From contig CM043948.1 of NCBI GenBank assembly GCA_014529385.2, forward strand, positions 21,761,951-21,825,950: DNA of 64,000 nt, given 5' to 3'. The DNA comes from Adiantum capillus-veneris (lineage: Eukaryota > Streptophyta > Polypodiopsida > Polypodiales > Pteridaceae). The notes below the pieces were generated by a model. That model worked only from the letters and a program-made list of their open reading frames with translations, was not told the origin of the DNA and made no database searches. Each line of letters begins with the position of its first letter. The stretch's first letter is position 1. A program made the position numbers and the translations under genes. This document shows positions 1 to 10,816 of the stretch, in pieces.

Positions 1-1658
1 GTTGTAGCACCTCTTCTTGGTCTTCAACTTCGAGAGGGTCTTCGATAATTGGTTCAATTGGTGGCTCTCCTTTGTAGGGCTTAAGTAGGCTTACATGAAA
101 GGCATTGTGTATGAGCCAATGGTTGGGCAACTTGAGTTGATAAGCCGTCTCATTGATGGGCTTCAGGATTTGGAAAGCACCATAGTATCTTTTTGCTAGT
201 TTAGCATAATACTTTTGATGGCCCGTAGGATTTTTCCCCGTCGTTTTCCTTAATTGAGCCTTAGGAAACTTGAGTAAGACCCAATCATTTTCTTTGAACA
301 TTAAGGCTCTTCTGTGCTTATCAACAGCAGCTTTTTGCCTTTGTTGAGAGATGGATATAGACTTCCTAATCTTTTGAAAAGATTCTTGTAGGTCATGGCT
401 ATACTCATCGGCGGCGAAGATCTTCCCATGTACTTTGAGTAGCAAGGGACTTTTAGGTCTTCCCTCAATGATCTCAAAAGGTGCTTTTCCCGTAGAAGTA
501 TGTACAGTATTATTGTAAGCATACTCTACAAGAGGTAAGTACTTTTCCCATTGTGAGCATTGATCTACTTCTGTAACATAAGTCTTGAGTAGATCGAGTA
601 TTGTAAGATTGGCTATCTCACTTTGGCCATCTGTTTGTGGGTGATAGGCCGAAGAGAAATTCAATCTTGTTCCTAGATTTTCAAAGAGACCTTTCCAGAA
701 ATTACTGGTCATTCTAGGATCTCTATCTGACATGATGTATGTGGGTAATCCATGGTGCTTGAAAATCTGAGATATGAAGAGAGTTGCCATTTGATGTGCC
801 TTAATAGTCTTTTTGACAGGAATAAAATGTGCCTGCTTGCTAAACCTGTCAACTATTGTCCATATTCCTGTATTCCCATGGATAGACTTGGGTAATCCAA
901 AAATGAAATACATGGATATACTCTCCCATGGTGAATTTGGAATAGTCAATGGCTGGAGTAATCCACGTTGCTTCCCTCTATCATACTTGGTCTTTTGGCA
1001 TACTACACATTTTGAAACATACTCTTGTATGTCCACTTTCATGGTAGGCCAATAGAAGTACGTCTCTACTCCTCGGAGAGTAGGTTGAATACCTCTATGC
1101 CCCGCATATGGAGGAGCATGGGATTCATACATAACTTTCCCATGAAGGGAATGGGTAACACATAGCCTATTGCCGTGGAGAAGATAACCATCCTGCAAGG
1201 TGAATGGTTCCTCTTTCTTCCCCAAAGCAAGGGCTGACATTATGTCTCTAAAGTCAGGGTGAGTAGCATACTCATCTATCATAGAGGATAGATCATTGTG
1301 AGTAGCTATAGACACCGCATTAACTTTGGGTCGTCGTGAAAGTGCATCGACCACTTGATTGTGCTTACCATCTATGTGAGCAATATGGAAGTTAAATTGC
1401 AAAATAAAATTTTCCCACCTCATTTGTTTGTCGGAAAGCTTGGTTTGCGTCATGAAATACTTGAGACTTTGGTGTTCGGTTCGTAGGATAAATGGAGTCC
1501 CCAATAGGTAGTGGTTCCATGTGTTTAAGACATGTAGAACAGCTAAAAGCTCTTTCTCATAAATTCCCAAGACTCGGTCATCAATATTGAGCCTTCGGCT
1601 CTCATATGCTATGGCATGCCCTTCTTGAAGCAAAACGGCTCCAAGGCAACTTTCAAGG
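1..1658 (-). pseudogene. Chromovirus pol fragment: RNase H, integrase, start of C-terminal region
   Basis: On the minus strand an open frame runs from about 1658 to the window edge. It aligns by eye with residues of element E's pol ORF (49115-50760) with no stop seen. It starts inside RNase H (CLGAVLLQEGHAIAYESRR), continues through the LSRRPK end of RNase H, the integrase zinc region (SHAPPYAGHRG then CVVCQKTK) and the integrase core. The second and third catalytic acidic residues are present (MSDRDPRMTSNFW; HPQTDGQSEIANL). The first catalytic Asp is replaced: E reads SMDFIFGLP, this copy reads SMYFIFGLP (codon at about 913-915). The chromodomain expected after EDQEEVLQ lies outside the window. 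Integrase would join cDNA to host DNA in the nucleus; this copy should be inactive. It lies inverted relative to the related fragment that begins at 1676. Confidence 0.9.
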
Positions 1659-1675
1659 GATAGCAAGCCTCCATT

Positions 1676-2503
1676 ACTTCCTTGATTGGAAAGTTGAGGC
1701 TTCATATCCAAAGCTACGTCGACAAAGAAGACTTTTCCATCTCTCCTCTCCAACATGAGGATGCTATCCTAGGGGCATCATGGTTCAACCGCATGGCTAC
1801 CAGCATGAAGTTCCCTGAAAGGAGAATCTACTTTACCTATAGGAAAAAGAGCATGTATATAGGTAGTGAGTCTGGTTGTACTATACTACTTGTAAATCCT
1901 CCTGCTTTTGATAAATCAATGAAAAGCTCAGTTTTTGCGTACATGATTTTTGTCAAAGTCCCTAAAAGGTTAGAATGTTTCATCAAAAAGAAGAGTTAGA
2001 ATTGTCTAATTTATTAAGAGGATTTCAAGATGTGTTCATTGACGATATCCTTATGGACTTGCCTCCAAAAAGAGGGGATGATTGACCATCAAATTGAGCT
2101 CCTACTAGGAAGCTCACTGCCTAATAAGCCTCCTTATTGAGTTTCTTAATCTCAACAAGAGGAGATCATGAGGCAAGTACAAGAATTGGTAGACGAAGGG
2201 AGGGTGATGCCTAGATCCTCTCCCTTTTGTTCTCCAGTCCTTTTAGTGCAAAAGAAAGATGGTACATACCACATGTATGTGGACTATCGAGTACTAAACC
2301 ATATCACTATCAGAAACAGATTTCCTGTACCTTGGGTAGAAGATCTGTTTGATAAGCTACAAGGCTCTACCTACTTCAGTAGGATTGACCTTAAAAGTGG
2401 ATACCATCAAATAAGGATAGTGAATGAAGATATCCTAAAGACCGCGTTTTGTACAACGTTTGGTCGTTACGAATATCTAATCATGCCTTTTGGCTTGACT
2501 AAT
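1676..2503 (+). pseudogene. Chromovirus F, left part: protease end and RT start
   Basis: This stretch matches element E positions about 47745-48575. The first ORF (1682-1999) is the back half of the retropepsin region (KLRLHIQSYVDKEDF, EDAILGASWFNRM, KFPERRIYF). Stops and indels follow at 2000-2167. The RT amino half is open at 2168-2503 ([62 protein letters not shown]). The frame is cut after FGLTN by the 5' LTR of element A and resumes at 59425, so F is the insertion target of A. The protein would have been a gag-pol polyprotein that copies RNA into DNA in virus-like particles. Stops make it a relic. Confidence 0.92.
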
Positions 2504-2773
2504 TGTTAACCACTAGCGTCCACTTCTAATAGTCATGGGCCGGGCTTGTCAGTCCAATAGGAAAAGGATAAGAGTGATCGATGATGAGAGGCACACTCTA
2601 ACAGGAACATTCAAGGGTTAGTTGGCTAAGTATGGGCGCCCAAGTGTGAATGGGGCAAGCTCATATAAAAGTCACCTAAACCTAAAAATCATTCTTTTCT
2701 TTCATTTTTGCAATTGAAGAGTGCTCTTGCTCCATCTCCATCTTCTTCTTCATCTCCTTGTGTGTGTGTGTGT

Positions 2774-2837
<64 letters not shown>

Positions 2838-3070
2838 TCGAGCATTGCGACGACCGCACGGCGGCTAAGCGGTTGAGCATGGCACGGTGGTAGCTCCTTC
2901 TTCTTTGCGGCGAGGAATCCTCCACGAAGGCGAGCGTAGGGCGATGAGTGACACACCCTTGCTCTCTTGAGCTTGCTAGATTAGTCTGGTTGTGTGCTTG
3001 CAGCCATTTGTGGCTCACACATAGTGTATCGGTAAGTCCCTTGCATTGAAACAAGCGACAGACGCGCACA
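2504..3070 (+). repeat. Element A 5' LTR
   Basis: 567 bp from TGTTAACC to GCGCACA. A TATA box (CATATAAAAG) is at 2662-2671. About 110 bp downstream lies a long GA microsatellite (2778-2834). The 3' copy is 535 bp, mainly because its GA run is shorter. Confidence 0.92.
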
Positions 3071-3074
3071 TTTT

Positions 3075-3092
3075 TGGCACTATTGCCGGGGA
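3075..3092 (+). other. Element A primer-binding site, tRNA-Asp type
   Basis: TGGCACTATTGCCGGGGA lies 4 nt after the LTR. It closely matches the tRNA-Asp PBS TGGCGCCGTTGCCGGGGA common in plant Tat/Athila-type elements, with substitutions at a few positions. Confidence 0.8.
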
Positions 3093-3754
3093 AATGCCCT
3101 GCATTAAGCTCGAGTAGCACTCTATGCTTCTTTGTGGTGCATTTTGAAATGTAGGAAAGGTATAGAAGGAAGGTGTACATGTGTTGAGAAGGAGTTTGTT
3201 TTGGTGCTGTGTATTGTTTTGTTAATAAGGTGTTGAAAGGTACTGTGTTTTCTCTCTAATCAGGTGTTAGAATTAAGGTAGTAGATCCATAATGTTAGTT
3301 CTGTGTAAAGTATAATAAGTAGATCTGTTAGCTAATGAGTTATTGTAGTAGTGTGTAACAATAGTTGTATTAGTTGTAAGTAGGTAGGTTAGGTGTGTGT
3401 GTGTGTTCGCGCTCACAGCACAGCCGCGGCGACCTTATCCTTAAAAAAAAATAAAAATTCAAAGTTTAAAGGTAGGACCGGGATCGGTAATATCCCCCAG
3501 ACCCAAGCCCAGATCCAAGCCCAAGCTCATGCTCAGGATCAGGCCTCAGTCCCCCTTTAAAATTACGTATTTTAGCCTCATGCGTAGGTAAAAATCAACC
3601 TTTTTGAGGACCAACGGAGCTTCGGGTAACCAAACGTGGTGCTGTAAAGCACACCATGACCCTCTGAGCAATACGCTCATTTTGAGCTATCACACGCTCT
3701 AATCCAAAAACCGATCATTAAAAAACGAGTGAAACCGGATTCCTAAAAAAGTAA
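3093..3754 (+). other. Element A untranslated leader
   Basis: No supported gene. The stretch holds simple sequence (GT run near 3399) and several short direct CCCAAGC-type words. It precedes the first gag ORF. Confidence 0.6.
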
Positions 3755-6700
3755 GTGGTTAACCTTCGAGGTTATTCGATGATGCTTGTAGGGTGCCCAA
3801 GGCACATGCAGCTACGCTCTGGTCGTGTGCTAGAGATGGAGAAACTAGCGAGCATTTCGACTTATGCAAGTTCTCAATATCCACCTACCTTAGGTTCCAG
3901 GCTCTCGGCGGGGACCCAAGGTAGTACAAACCAAGATCCAAACATAGCGGCTAGCGACTCTTCCTCTGACGATGACATCATGGAGAGTTACCCAATGCCT
4001 AATCCTGATAGCTCAAGCCAAGACATGCATGCCATGGGCCCACGGTCCGGGCCGAGCATGCTTAGCCACTTGAAGGAAACCTTAAGTAGAGCCACTCGCT
4101 CCGAACATGGAGCTAATGATGTAAATGAGGGGGGTGGGCAAGTAAATTCGCCATTCACGACCAACGTAGACCATATGCTCTTAGAGAGTGTGCACGTGAA
4201 TACTCCATTCACTGCACCCCTTGACTCTTTAGAGCTACTCCCCTCCGAGGTCATATTACCTGATGGTAGAAGACTTGCCGAAGTGCAAGAGGTTGAGCGA
4301 TATCTCATTGTGGCTAGGAAAAATGAATTAGAGAGCTTATGCAAGGCGAAGCAATGAAGAGAGTTAAAAGCGAAAGCCCCTATGTCAATATCTTTGCTAG
4401 GAGAGCAATCGAGTGCTCTTGAATTAGCGACCACTAAGGGTCAACCCATAGAGAGCCACCTTGCATCTAGTTCAAAGGACACCCCTAGCACCCCAAGCCT
4501 AGATGGAGCGTTCCTAAATGAGAACTCGGAGTACGAACTACAAACACAAACTCTAACCGACCTATACATAGGTCACACCTATCACGTAGGTTGGTTAGAT
4601 GTCCTACAATCCACAATGGGTGCTACTAGCGTGGAGGATCAACAACAAAGAGCTTGTGAGGTCATCCATAGGGTTATTGAGCTAGAGAGACAGAACAAGG
4701 GGATCTATATGCCTTCAACAGGTCTCATGAGATTCTTGGATACAGGGAAGACTAAACAACCAGCCTTATCGCAAATGGAGACTCCCTCGGTAAGTTCGAT
4801 GGATCCCCCATATGTTGTTTTGCCAGAGGTCTCAATGCAATCTGAGCCTACAAGTGATAGCTTTACTTTTCCAAGTCTAGCTCATCTTTCCCTTGATGAC
4901 ACCATGGCTACCATGCCTACCCCAATGATGGGCATTCCAAGAAACATGCCATGGACCTCATTTGTTAGTAAAGCACCGCTACATGGTAGCTCAATGCCGA
5001 CAATGGCCCCTACAAGTGTGTACCAATCGTATGCACCTATGGGTCATCGCACTCATTGAGCCCCTACCCCTCCCATTGTTTCAATAACCTATGCTCCACA
5101 ACCACAACACCCAAGCTCTTATTTCCATGGGACCATACCGGCTAGCATTAGCATGTCACATCCGACTTCTGCTATGCCTAGGGCCACACATATGAGCTTT
5201 GGGCCGCCACATGGCACAACACCGTACCAAACGTGGAACCCAAGGGCTTCCTACACGCCAAGCCCAATGCCAATACCTACTCCACATGTAGTCTCTGGAG
5301 CGCCTTCACCCACGGTGCCTACTCACTTAGGTGACTTGGCTACATTTGCTCAAGCTATCGGTCAATCTATTGCTGAGAATATGCATAACACGCCTGATAG
5401 AGAACCTAGAAGTAAAGCAGTACAAATAGCCAAGCTCACACAAAATTTCGTGGAGACAGGGATGTGAGAAATCATATCTAAGTGTTTAAACAAATATGCG
5501 ATTCTCTAGGAGAACACAATGACCTGCATAAGAGTAATTCTTTAAGCCTAACCTTAAGTGGGAAGACTGGGGATTGGTATAGAACCCTAAGGGTGAAGAA
5601 AAAATGATTTACCCTACTCTTAGGAGATTGTTCTTAAAAGAATACATACGAGAGGGAGTGCTTTGGGGTGTAGCCTCTCAACTCTAGAAAGCCCAACGAG
5701 AAGAAGGAGAGTCGGTGAGAGACTTTATTAGTCGCTTGAAGTATTTGAATTCTCGTTGTATTCCAAATGAGCCCTTCAATAATAATCAATTTCTTGATAG
5801 ATTCATTAGGGGATTACGACATGAGGATATCTACAATGGCCTAGTCATTAGAGGTATCACCACTTGGGAAGCAGTCACCACCAATGCGATCCAATTGGAG
5901 GATAATTTAATGATTCAAGGAGAAAGAGTGTCTGTTGAGCCTAAATGTATTAGCTCGCAAGCATCGGGGCATCGGCCAATAACCCTAAAGTCTATTGCTA
6001 AGGAGCCAAAGATATCTGAGATGACTTTAGCAGATCTCACCAAGACCATTCAAGAGAGTCTTAGAGACAATCGTGCTCCGCAAAACAATCATATGTATCC
6101 AAGAAGGGAGCAACAATGGTGCTCAGTATGCTATGGACCGCATAGTACCAGTGAATGCCCTACTTTTAGAGTAAAATTCAATGGGAACTGCAATGCCTAT
6201 GGGAGGTATGGTCATCAAGCTAAGGATTTCATAGTATTTAAGCATGCGATGGCCAATAGACCAACCTTAGCATGGGCAGACACACCTCGAGTGCCTGCAT
6301 CCCACCTCTTGAACAAACGTCACAACACATGGTCCCAAGGGCCCCGAATGTTCAAACAACACCCTTACCACCTCCAATGCTAGGACCATAACCACCACAT
6401 CTGAGAATCACTTTAGTGAATCAAGTTGGTTGTGAGTCATCTATTACTTGTTTGGAAGGCTGTGAGGAAGATATAGACCTAATATTGCATATGGGATGGA
6501 TGCGCTTGAAGAAAGTCCACAATACTACACGGAGGACTATTGGGGACAAGTCAAACATGTCTATCAAGTAGATGCTCTTGTTGCAAGAGGCCAAAATATC
6601 AATTACACTGCTAAGAGACCACCTCTTCAATGCTATGAGTGTGGAGGAGAGGTCCACATCATGTGTTCGAGTGTCCTATTAGGCTTCAAAAGAACGCCAC

Positions 6701-7541
6701 ACTAATGCAAACCAATCAAGCGAGCATGTCTACAATGCCGATACTCATGTGTAATCGATGTGGCATAGATCATTTGATTGCCCAATGTCCAAATAATCCA
6801 AATGCACCAAAGATCACACCATTAAACTTGATTGAGGTTACCGAGGATCCATCACAAAGTACACTTGTGGTACCAGTAAATGTACTCACACGATCGATGC
6901 TCCAAAAACAAAACTATATTCTTGAGGAAAGAGACACGGCATCAATTGCCCAATCTCAAAAAAAGAAGAAAACACGAAGGAAGAGATCGCAAAAAGTAGC
7001 GAAGTCAGACCCCAGTTCAAAGACCAACATAGGGACTGGTGACGACCCCGTATATATGAACGACGCTAAAGAGGATTCTGATTCAGGTGAAGCCATGGAG
7101 AACAAAACGACCACTAAGATAGAAATCAACAAGGAAGATCTTTATGAGCCACAATGGACAGGATCCAAGAAGAAGTTAGGAACTTATCCAAACCCTACAG
7201 AGGAGATCGAGCGAGTCAAGCAATTAAGGATTTTGGTAGAAGATACCCAAAGGGATCTAGAGCCAGCACCTAGGCAAATCCAGATTACAAACACAGTTTT
7301 CCCTATGCAACAACAACCTCACCAAGTCCATAGACCCTTAGCCATACCTAGTGTCATCCAAGAAGAAAGTGACTTAAAGTCATGGGAAAGTGGACGTACT
7401 CACTTCTTGATGGAAAGAATGTTTACAAAGGGACTACCTGATCCTATCGAAGAAATGGCAATCCCAACTTCCCCAGGTCAAGGGAATGAATCCCAAAAGG
7501 TGCCGTTAAACATTGCCAAATTGATGGAATTCATGTCTTAG
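3755..7541 (+). pseudogene. Element A gag (degenerate, multiple zinc knuckles)
   Basis: Open blocks at 3755-4357, 4382-5059 and 5153-5467 share one frame. Blocks at 5715-6383 and 6639-7541 share another. Together they read as one long gag interrupted by stops and a frame change near 5500-5700. The amino part is Ser/Pro/Met-rich and low complexity (4800-5450). The capsid-like part is at 5600-5950 (ESVRDFISRLKYLNSRCIPN, FLDRFIRGLRHEDIYNG). Several CCHC knuckles follow, two of them with the unusual spacing Cx2Cx3Hx4C: CSVCYGPHSTSEC (about 6119) and CNRCGIDHLIAQC (about 6752). Degenerate ones are CNAYGRYGHQAKD and CYECGGEVHIMC. The carboxyl part is basic (KKKKTRRKRSQK). Gag would form the particle shell and bind RNA. 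It is clearly a relic. Confidence 0.82.
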
Positions 7542-8160
7542 AAGTTAGAACCACCATCATATCCAAACTATATAAAGACCCTCAGCTAGTCTCAGCTCTT
7601 CGAGCCTTCCTCAATGGAGAATTAAAGTTTGGGCTACCACAATTTGCACAGATGGATGGAGCTGGGGAGATTCCATAGAGGAGGAACACTTAGATCCACA
7701 ACCCAACCTAGATGAGAACCTTATGGTAGAAATACCTGTTAACAAGTTGGGACAATACTTTGAGGGTGATGAATCCAATGCAACCATACCAATCACTAAT
7801 AAGGGATTAACTATGAAGGGAATCCTTGATGGTGGCATTGGGGTTAGCATTCTAACTAAAAATTGCTGGGAAACTATGGGAAGACCTCACCTTGCGACCA
7901 CAACCATAGTAGTGAAGATGGCCAATGGGTCTATTGTTAAACCTATTGGGATGCTATAAGATCTCAAGATCAAGGTCTTGGGACATAAAATAAAAATTAC
8001 CTTCATTGTTAAGGATTTCTCCAAGCACACTATGGCATCGGAGATGATCTTAGGACGTCCTTTTATGAGGGAAGCAAAATGGTGCATGACTGGTCTAAAA
8101 ACCTTGTCTACTTGCAGTTCCAAGATTCTATCATTTGAGTGGATCTTGTAACTGGTCACG
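7542..8160 (+). pseudogene. Element A first protease (retropepsin, gag-RT position)
   Basis: The ORF at 7723-7959 carries the catalytic loop as GILDGGIGVSILTKNCW, with DGG where most retropepsins have DTG or DSG. After a TAA at about 7957 the same domain continues (LKIKVLGHKIKITFIV, MILGRPFMREAKW), giving the ILGRPF end motif. The order gag-protease-RT is standard. The domain is related to that of D at 37974-38337 (AILDSGAVIAIATKAEW; IILGRPFMQ). At least one stop breaks it. Confidence 0.8.
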
Positions 8161-8952
8161 CATATCCTCTAGGAAACAAGTTTATAATTGATCATAGATC
8201 TGACACCACAGTTCACTCGGCCCCATTGCAGTATTTTACACATGCAAAGCAGACATTGATGTTGGGGAAGATTCTCCTTATATGGATGTACTACCTGGGA
8301 TGACTGAGTCGGACAATGTGGATTGGATCCACCTAGCAGCAACCATAGACATTTGGCAAAATAGGGGGACAACTTGGGTAACACCTGAGGGGGATAAAAT
8401 GCCACCACTCGTATCCTTAAATATGCTAGAAGAAATGCATATAGCTTCTGATGACCTATAAGATGAAGGTTTGACTGGCATTGGAACCAGTAGCGCCTCA
8501 CAAGACTATAGCCCACATGATTTGGGGTCAGAATCATCAATTGAAATTGACTCTAAGGACGAATAATTTGACTTAAATCTTAGTGAAAATGTGGGGACAA
8601 ACCATTCAGGGCCCAGTGGTAACCCAAATGACAATCTATCCAAGGGAGCAGAAGACACAAGAAGCGATTCATCTAGTGACTCTTCACTAGAGATTGGCCA
8701 TAATAAAAAATTAGACAAGAAGAGTAAGGGATATAAGAGGCGATGATATCGAGAAAATGTACGTGCTAGAATAAATGAAAAGAAATATACCATGGAATCG
8801 CTTAATTATATAGGGGCATGTGATGCTCATCGGAAGTTGGAAGATAATTGGGGCGAATACCTTCAAAGCGTTATGTGGTGTAGTCCACAACCCATTGATA
8901 TCACACAACTAGAGGCTATAGAGAAGCCAAAGTTGAGCCGTACCGTAAGGAG
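8161..8952 (+). pseudogene. Element A protease-RT linker, acidic and serine-rich
   Basis: No ATG-to-stop ORF of note, but one frame reads through as protein-like sequence with few stops: DVLPGMTESDNVDWIHLAAT, SSIEIDSKDE, DTRSDSSSDSSLEIGHNKK, then ARINEKKYTMESLNYIG. D has a comparable linker at 38341-39420. Function unknown; it may be a spacer or an extra gag-pol segment. Stops at about 8459 and 8564 show decay. Confidence 0.55.
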
Positions 8953-10546
8953 ATGAGAAAATCGAGAGTTATCTCAACAACAAAAGGAATTGGAAGTGAA
9001 TCACAGTCCACAGAACAACAGGACCCCACAAACTTACACCCTGCACCTGAACATTTCAAATCCTATACCACAAAGGAACGTAAGGTTGTGTATAAAAAGG
9101 CTCAAAGAAAACCTATTGATGGGAGCAATGGAGTCTATGACGATCCAACGAAAGTTAAGGAAATAGAGTTAGCAGACTCAGGAGAAGAGTCCAAACCTGT
9201 TTTCATTGCCCAAGATCTGACAGAGACTGAGGAGTGTGTACTTAAAGAACTTCTCAAGGAATTCAGGGATATATTTTCATGGACATATCATGATATGAAA
9301 GGTGTTCCACCTTCCGTGGTGCAACACACAATCCCCATGAATAGCATGGCTAAACCAATTCAGCAACGACCCTACCAATGACTCCTAAATATGCAAAAAT
9401 CGTTCAAGAAGAGATTGAAAATCTTGTGAAATGCGACTTCATATACCATATTGAGCACTCCAAATGGGTGCCTCCAATAGTGATTGTGCCCAAAAATAAT
9501 GGGAAACTCAGAGTGTGCGTGGATCTCAAGAAGGTCAATGCCGCTACTAGGAGGGACCATTACCCCTTGCCATATTCAGAACATGTGCTTGAAAGAGTTG
9601 CAGGGAAGGAAGCTTATAGATTTTTAGATGGGTACTCTGGCTACAACCAAATCACAATTGCGCTGGAGGACCAAGCTAAAACAGCTTTTACAATTGAATT
9701 TGGAGTGTTCGCATTTCGTGTTATGGCTTTTGGCTTAACCAATGCCCCTGTTACCTTTCAAAGATTAATAAACACTGCTTTTAGAGAATATCTGAGGGAG
9801 TTTTGTGAAGCTTTCTTAGATGAACTTTGTGTTTATTCCTCTGGGAAAGAATATCTATCATGCTTATGAAAAGGTTTGAGAAGTGCAGATTGTATTGCAT
9901 CTCCTTAGACCCTTTCAAATGCCAATTTTGGGTTAAACATGGAGTCATTTTAGGGCATATAGTATCCAAAAATGGGATTTCCACAGATGAGAGAAAAATT
10001 AAAGCCATTACTGAATTGCCACCACCTACAAACTATAAAGGAGTTCAAAGTTTCATGGGCGATGTTGGTTATTACCGACGGTTTATTTTAAACTTTGCCG
10101 AGATAGCTCGTCCTTTGTACAAGCTTCTTATTGAGTTCCACTAGACCACAGAGTGTGACCATGCTTATGAGTCATTGAAAAAGACCTTGACTAGCGCTCC
10201 TATTCTACAAGTGCCCGATTGGAATGTAGTTTTCCATGTGTATATTGATGCATCGAACTTTGCTATTGGGTGTGTTCTAGCTCAACCAGGAGAACATAAA
10301 CTAGACTACCCCATTAGCTTTGCAAGTCATCAATTGAATGATTCCGAGAGAAACTACACCACTACAGAGCGAGAAGGTTTAGGTATGATTTATGCAGTGA
10401 AGAAATTTTTCTACTACCTTCTGGCCAACAAGTTTGTTTTCTATGTTGATCATCAAGCCTTGTTGTATCTAGTAAATAAACGTTGTTCCACGGGAAGAAT
10501 TACACGATGGTTGTTAATTCTCCTTGAGTTTGATTTTACCGTTGTG
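8953..10546 (+). pseudogene. Element A reverse transcriptase and RNase H (amino part)
   Basis: Blocks: 8953-9381 (LLKEFRDIFSWTYHDMKGVP), 9378-9869 (RT fingers and palm: WVPPIVIVPKNNGKLRVCVD, YRFLDGYSGYNQI, VMAFGLTNAPVTFQR), 9827-10144 (connection, KNGISTDERKIKAI) and 10175-10546 (RNase H: FHVYIDASNFAIGCVLAQPG, TTTEREGLGM, YVDHQALLYLV). Frame changes join the blocks near 9380, 9850 and 10144. The polymerase active site is FLDELCVYS where the family has F-x-D-D, so the second Asp has become Glu. RNase H stops at 10546, where element B inserted, and resumes at 30967. The enzyme would copy element RNA to cDNA; this copy is dead. Confidence 0.9.
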
Positions 10547-10551
10547 GTGAG

Positions 10552-10728
10552 TGTAAGACCTAGGAGACTAAGACGTAGGATCCTCCTCCCTACCGCCCTT
10601 TATATAGGCCTAGCTCCTAGCTCTTGCCCTAAGCGGATCCCCAGTCCACACTGGTCCCGTCCAGGCCCTTAGCCTAGGTCCCTGACCCCCTAGGTTGGGC
10701 CGTGCCCCTTAGGACCCTTGTCTTGACA
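10552..10728 (-). repeat. Element B 3' LTR (177 bp)
   Basis: Unusually short LTR. On the minus strand it reads TGTCAAGACAAGGG to CTCCTAGGTCTTACA, with a TATA box CTATATAAAGGG at about 10596-10610 that leaves only about 50 bp for the R-U5 part. Confidence 0.9.
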
Positions 10729-10816
10729 TTACTCCCCCCTTAAGGAATAGTTTTCGTCCTCGAAAACAAAAGTGGGAAGGTTCTTCTTAAGAACACTAAT
10801 GTTCTCTCAAGTGGCA
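10729..10816 (-). pseudogene. Element B pol terminus and polypurine tract
   Basis: On the minus strand the frame reads ENISVLKKNLPTFVFEDEN then YSLRGE and a TAA stop that abuts the LTR. The FEDEN ending just before the purine tract AAGGGGGGAGT (about 10731-10742) resembles the carboxyl end of plant chromovirus pol, after a chromodomain (upstream residues AT-stop-ENI resemble the aTWEN motif). Only this tail is visible; the rest of B's own pol is missing or replaced by H. The overlap of stop codon, polypurine tract and LTR is compact. Confidence 0.55.

Noticed and set aside
813-1055. 80-aa plus-strand ORF at the left end
   Set aside because: Antisense shadow of the integrase frame.
2689-3180. 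ORFs across the GA microsatellite in A's 5' LTR
   Set aside because: Readings in three frames are driven by the simple repeat (poly Ser-Leu or Arg-Glu) and lie in an LTR.
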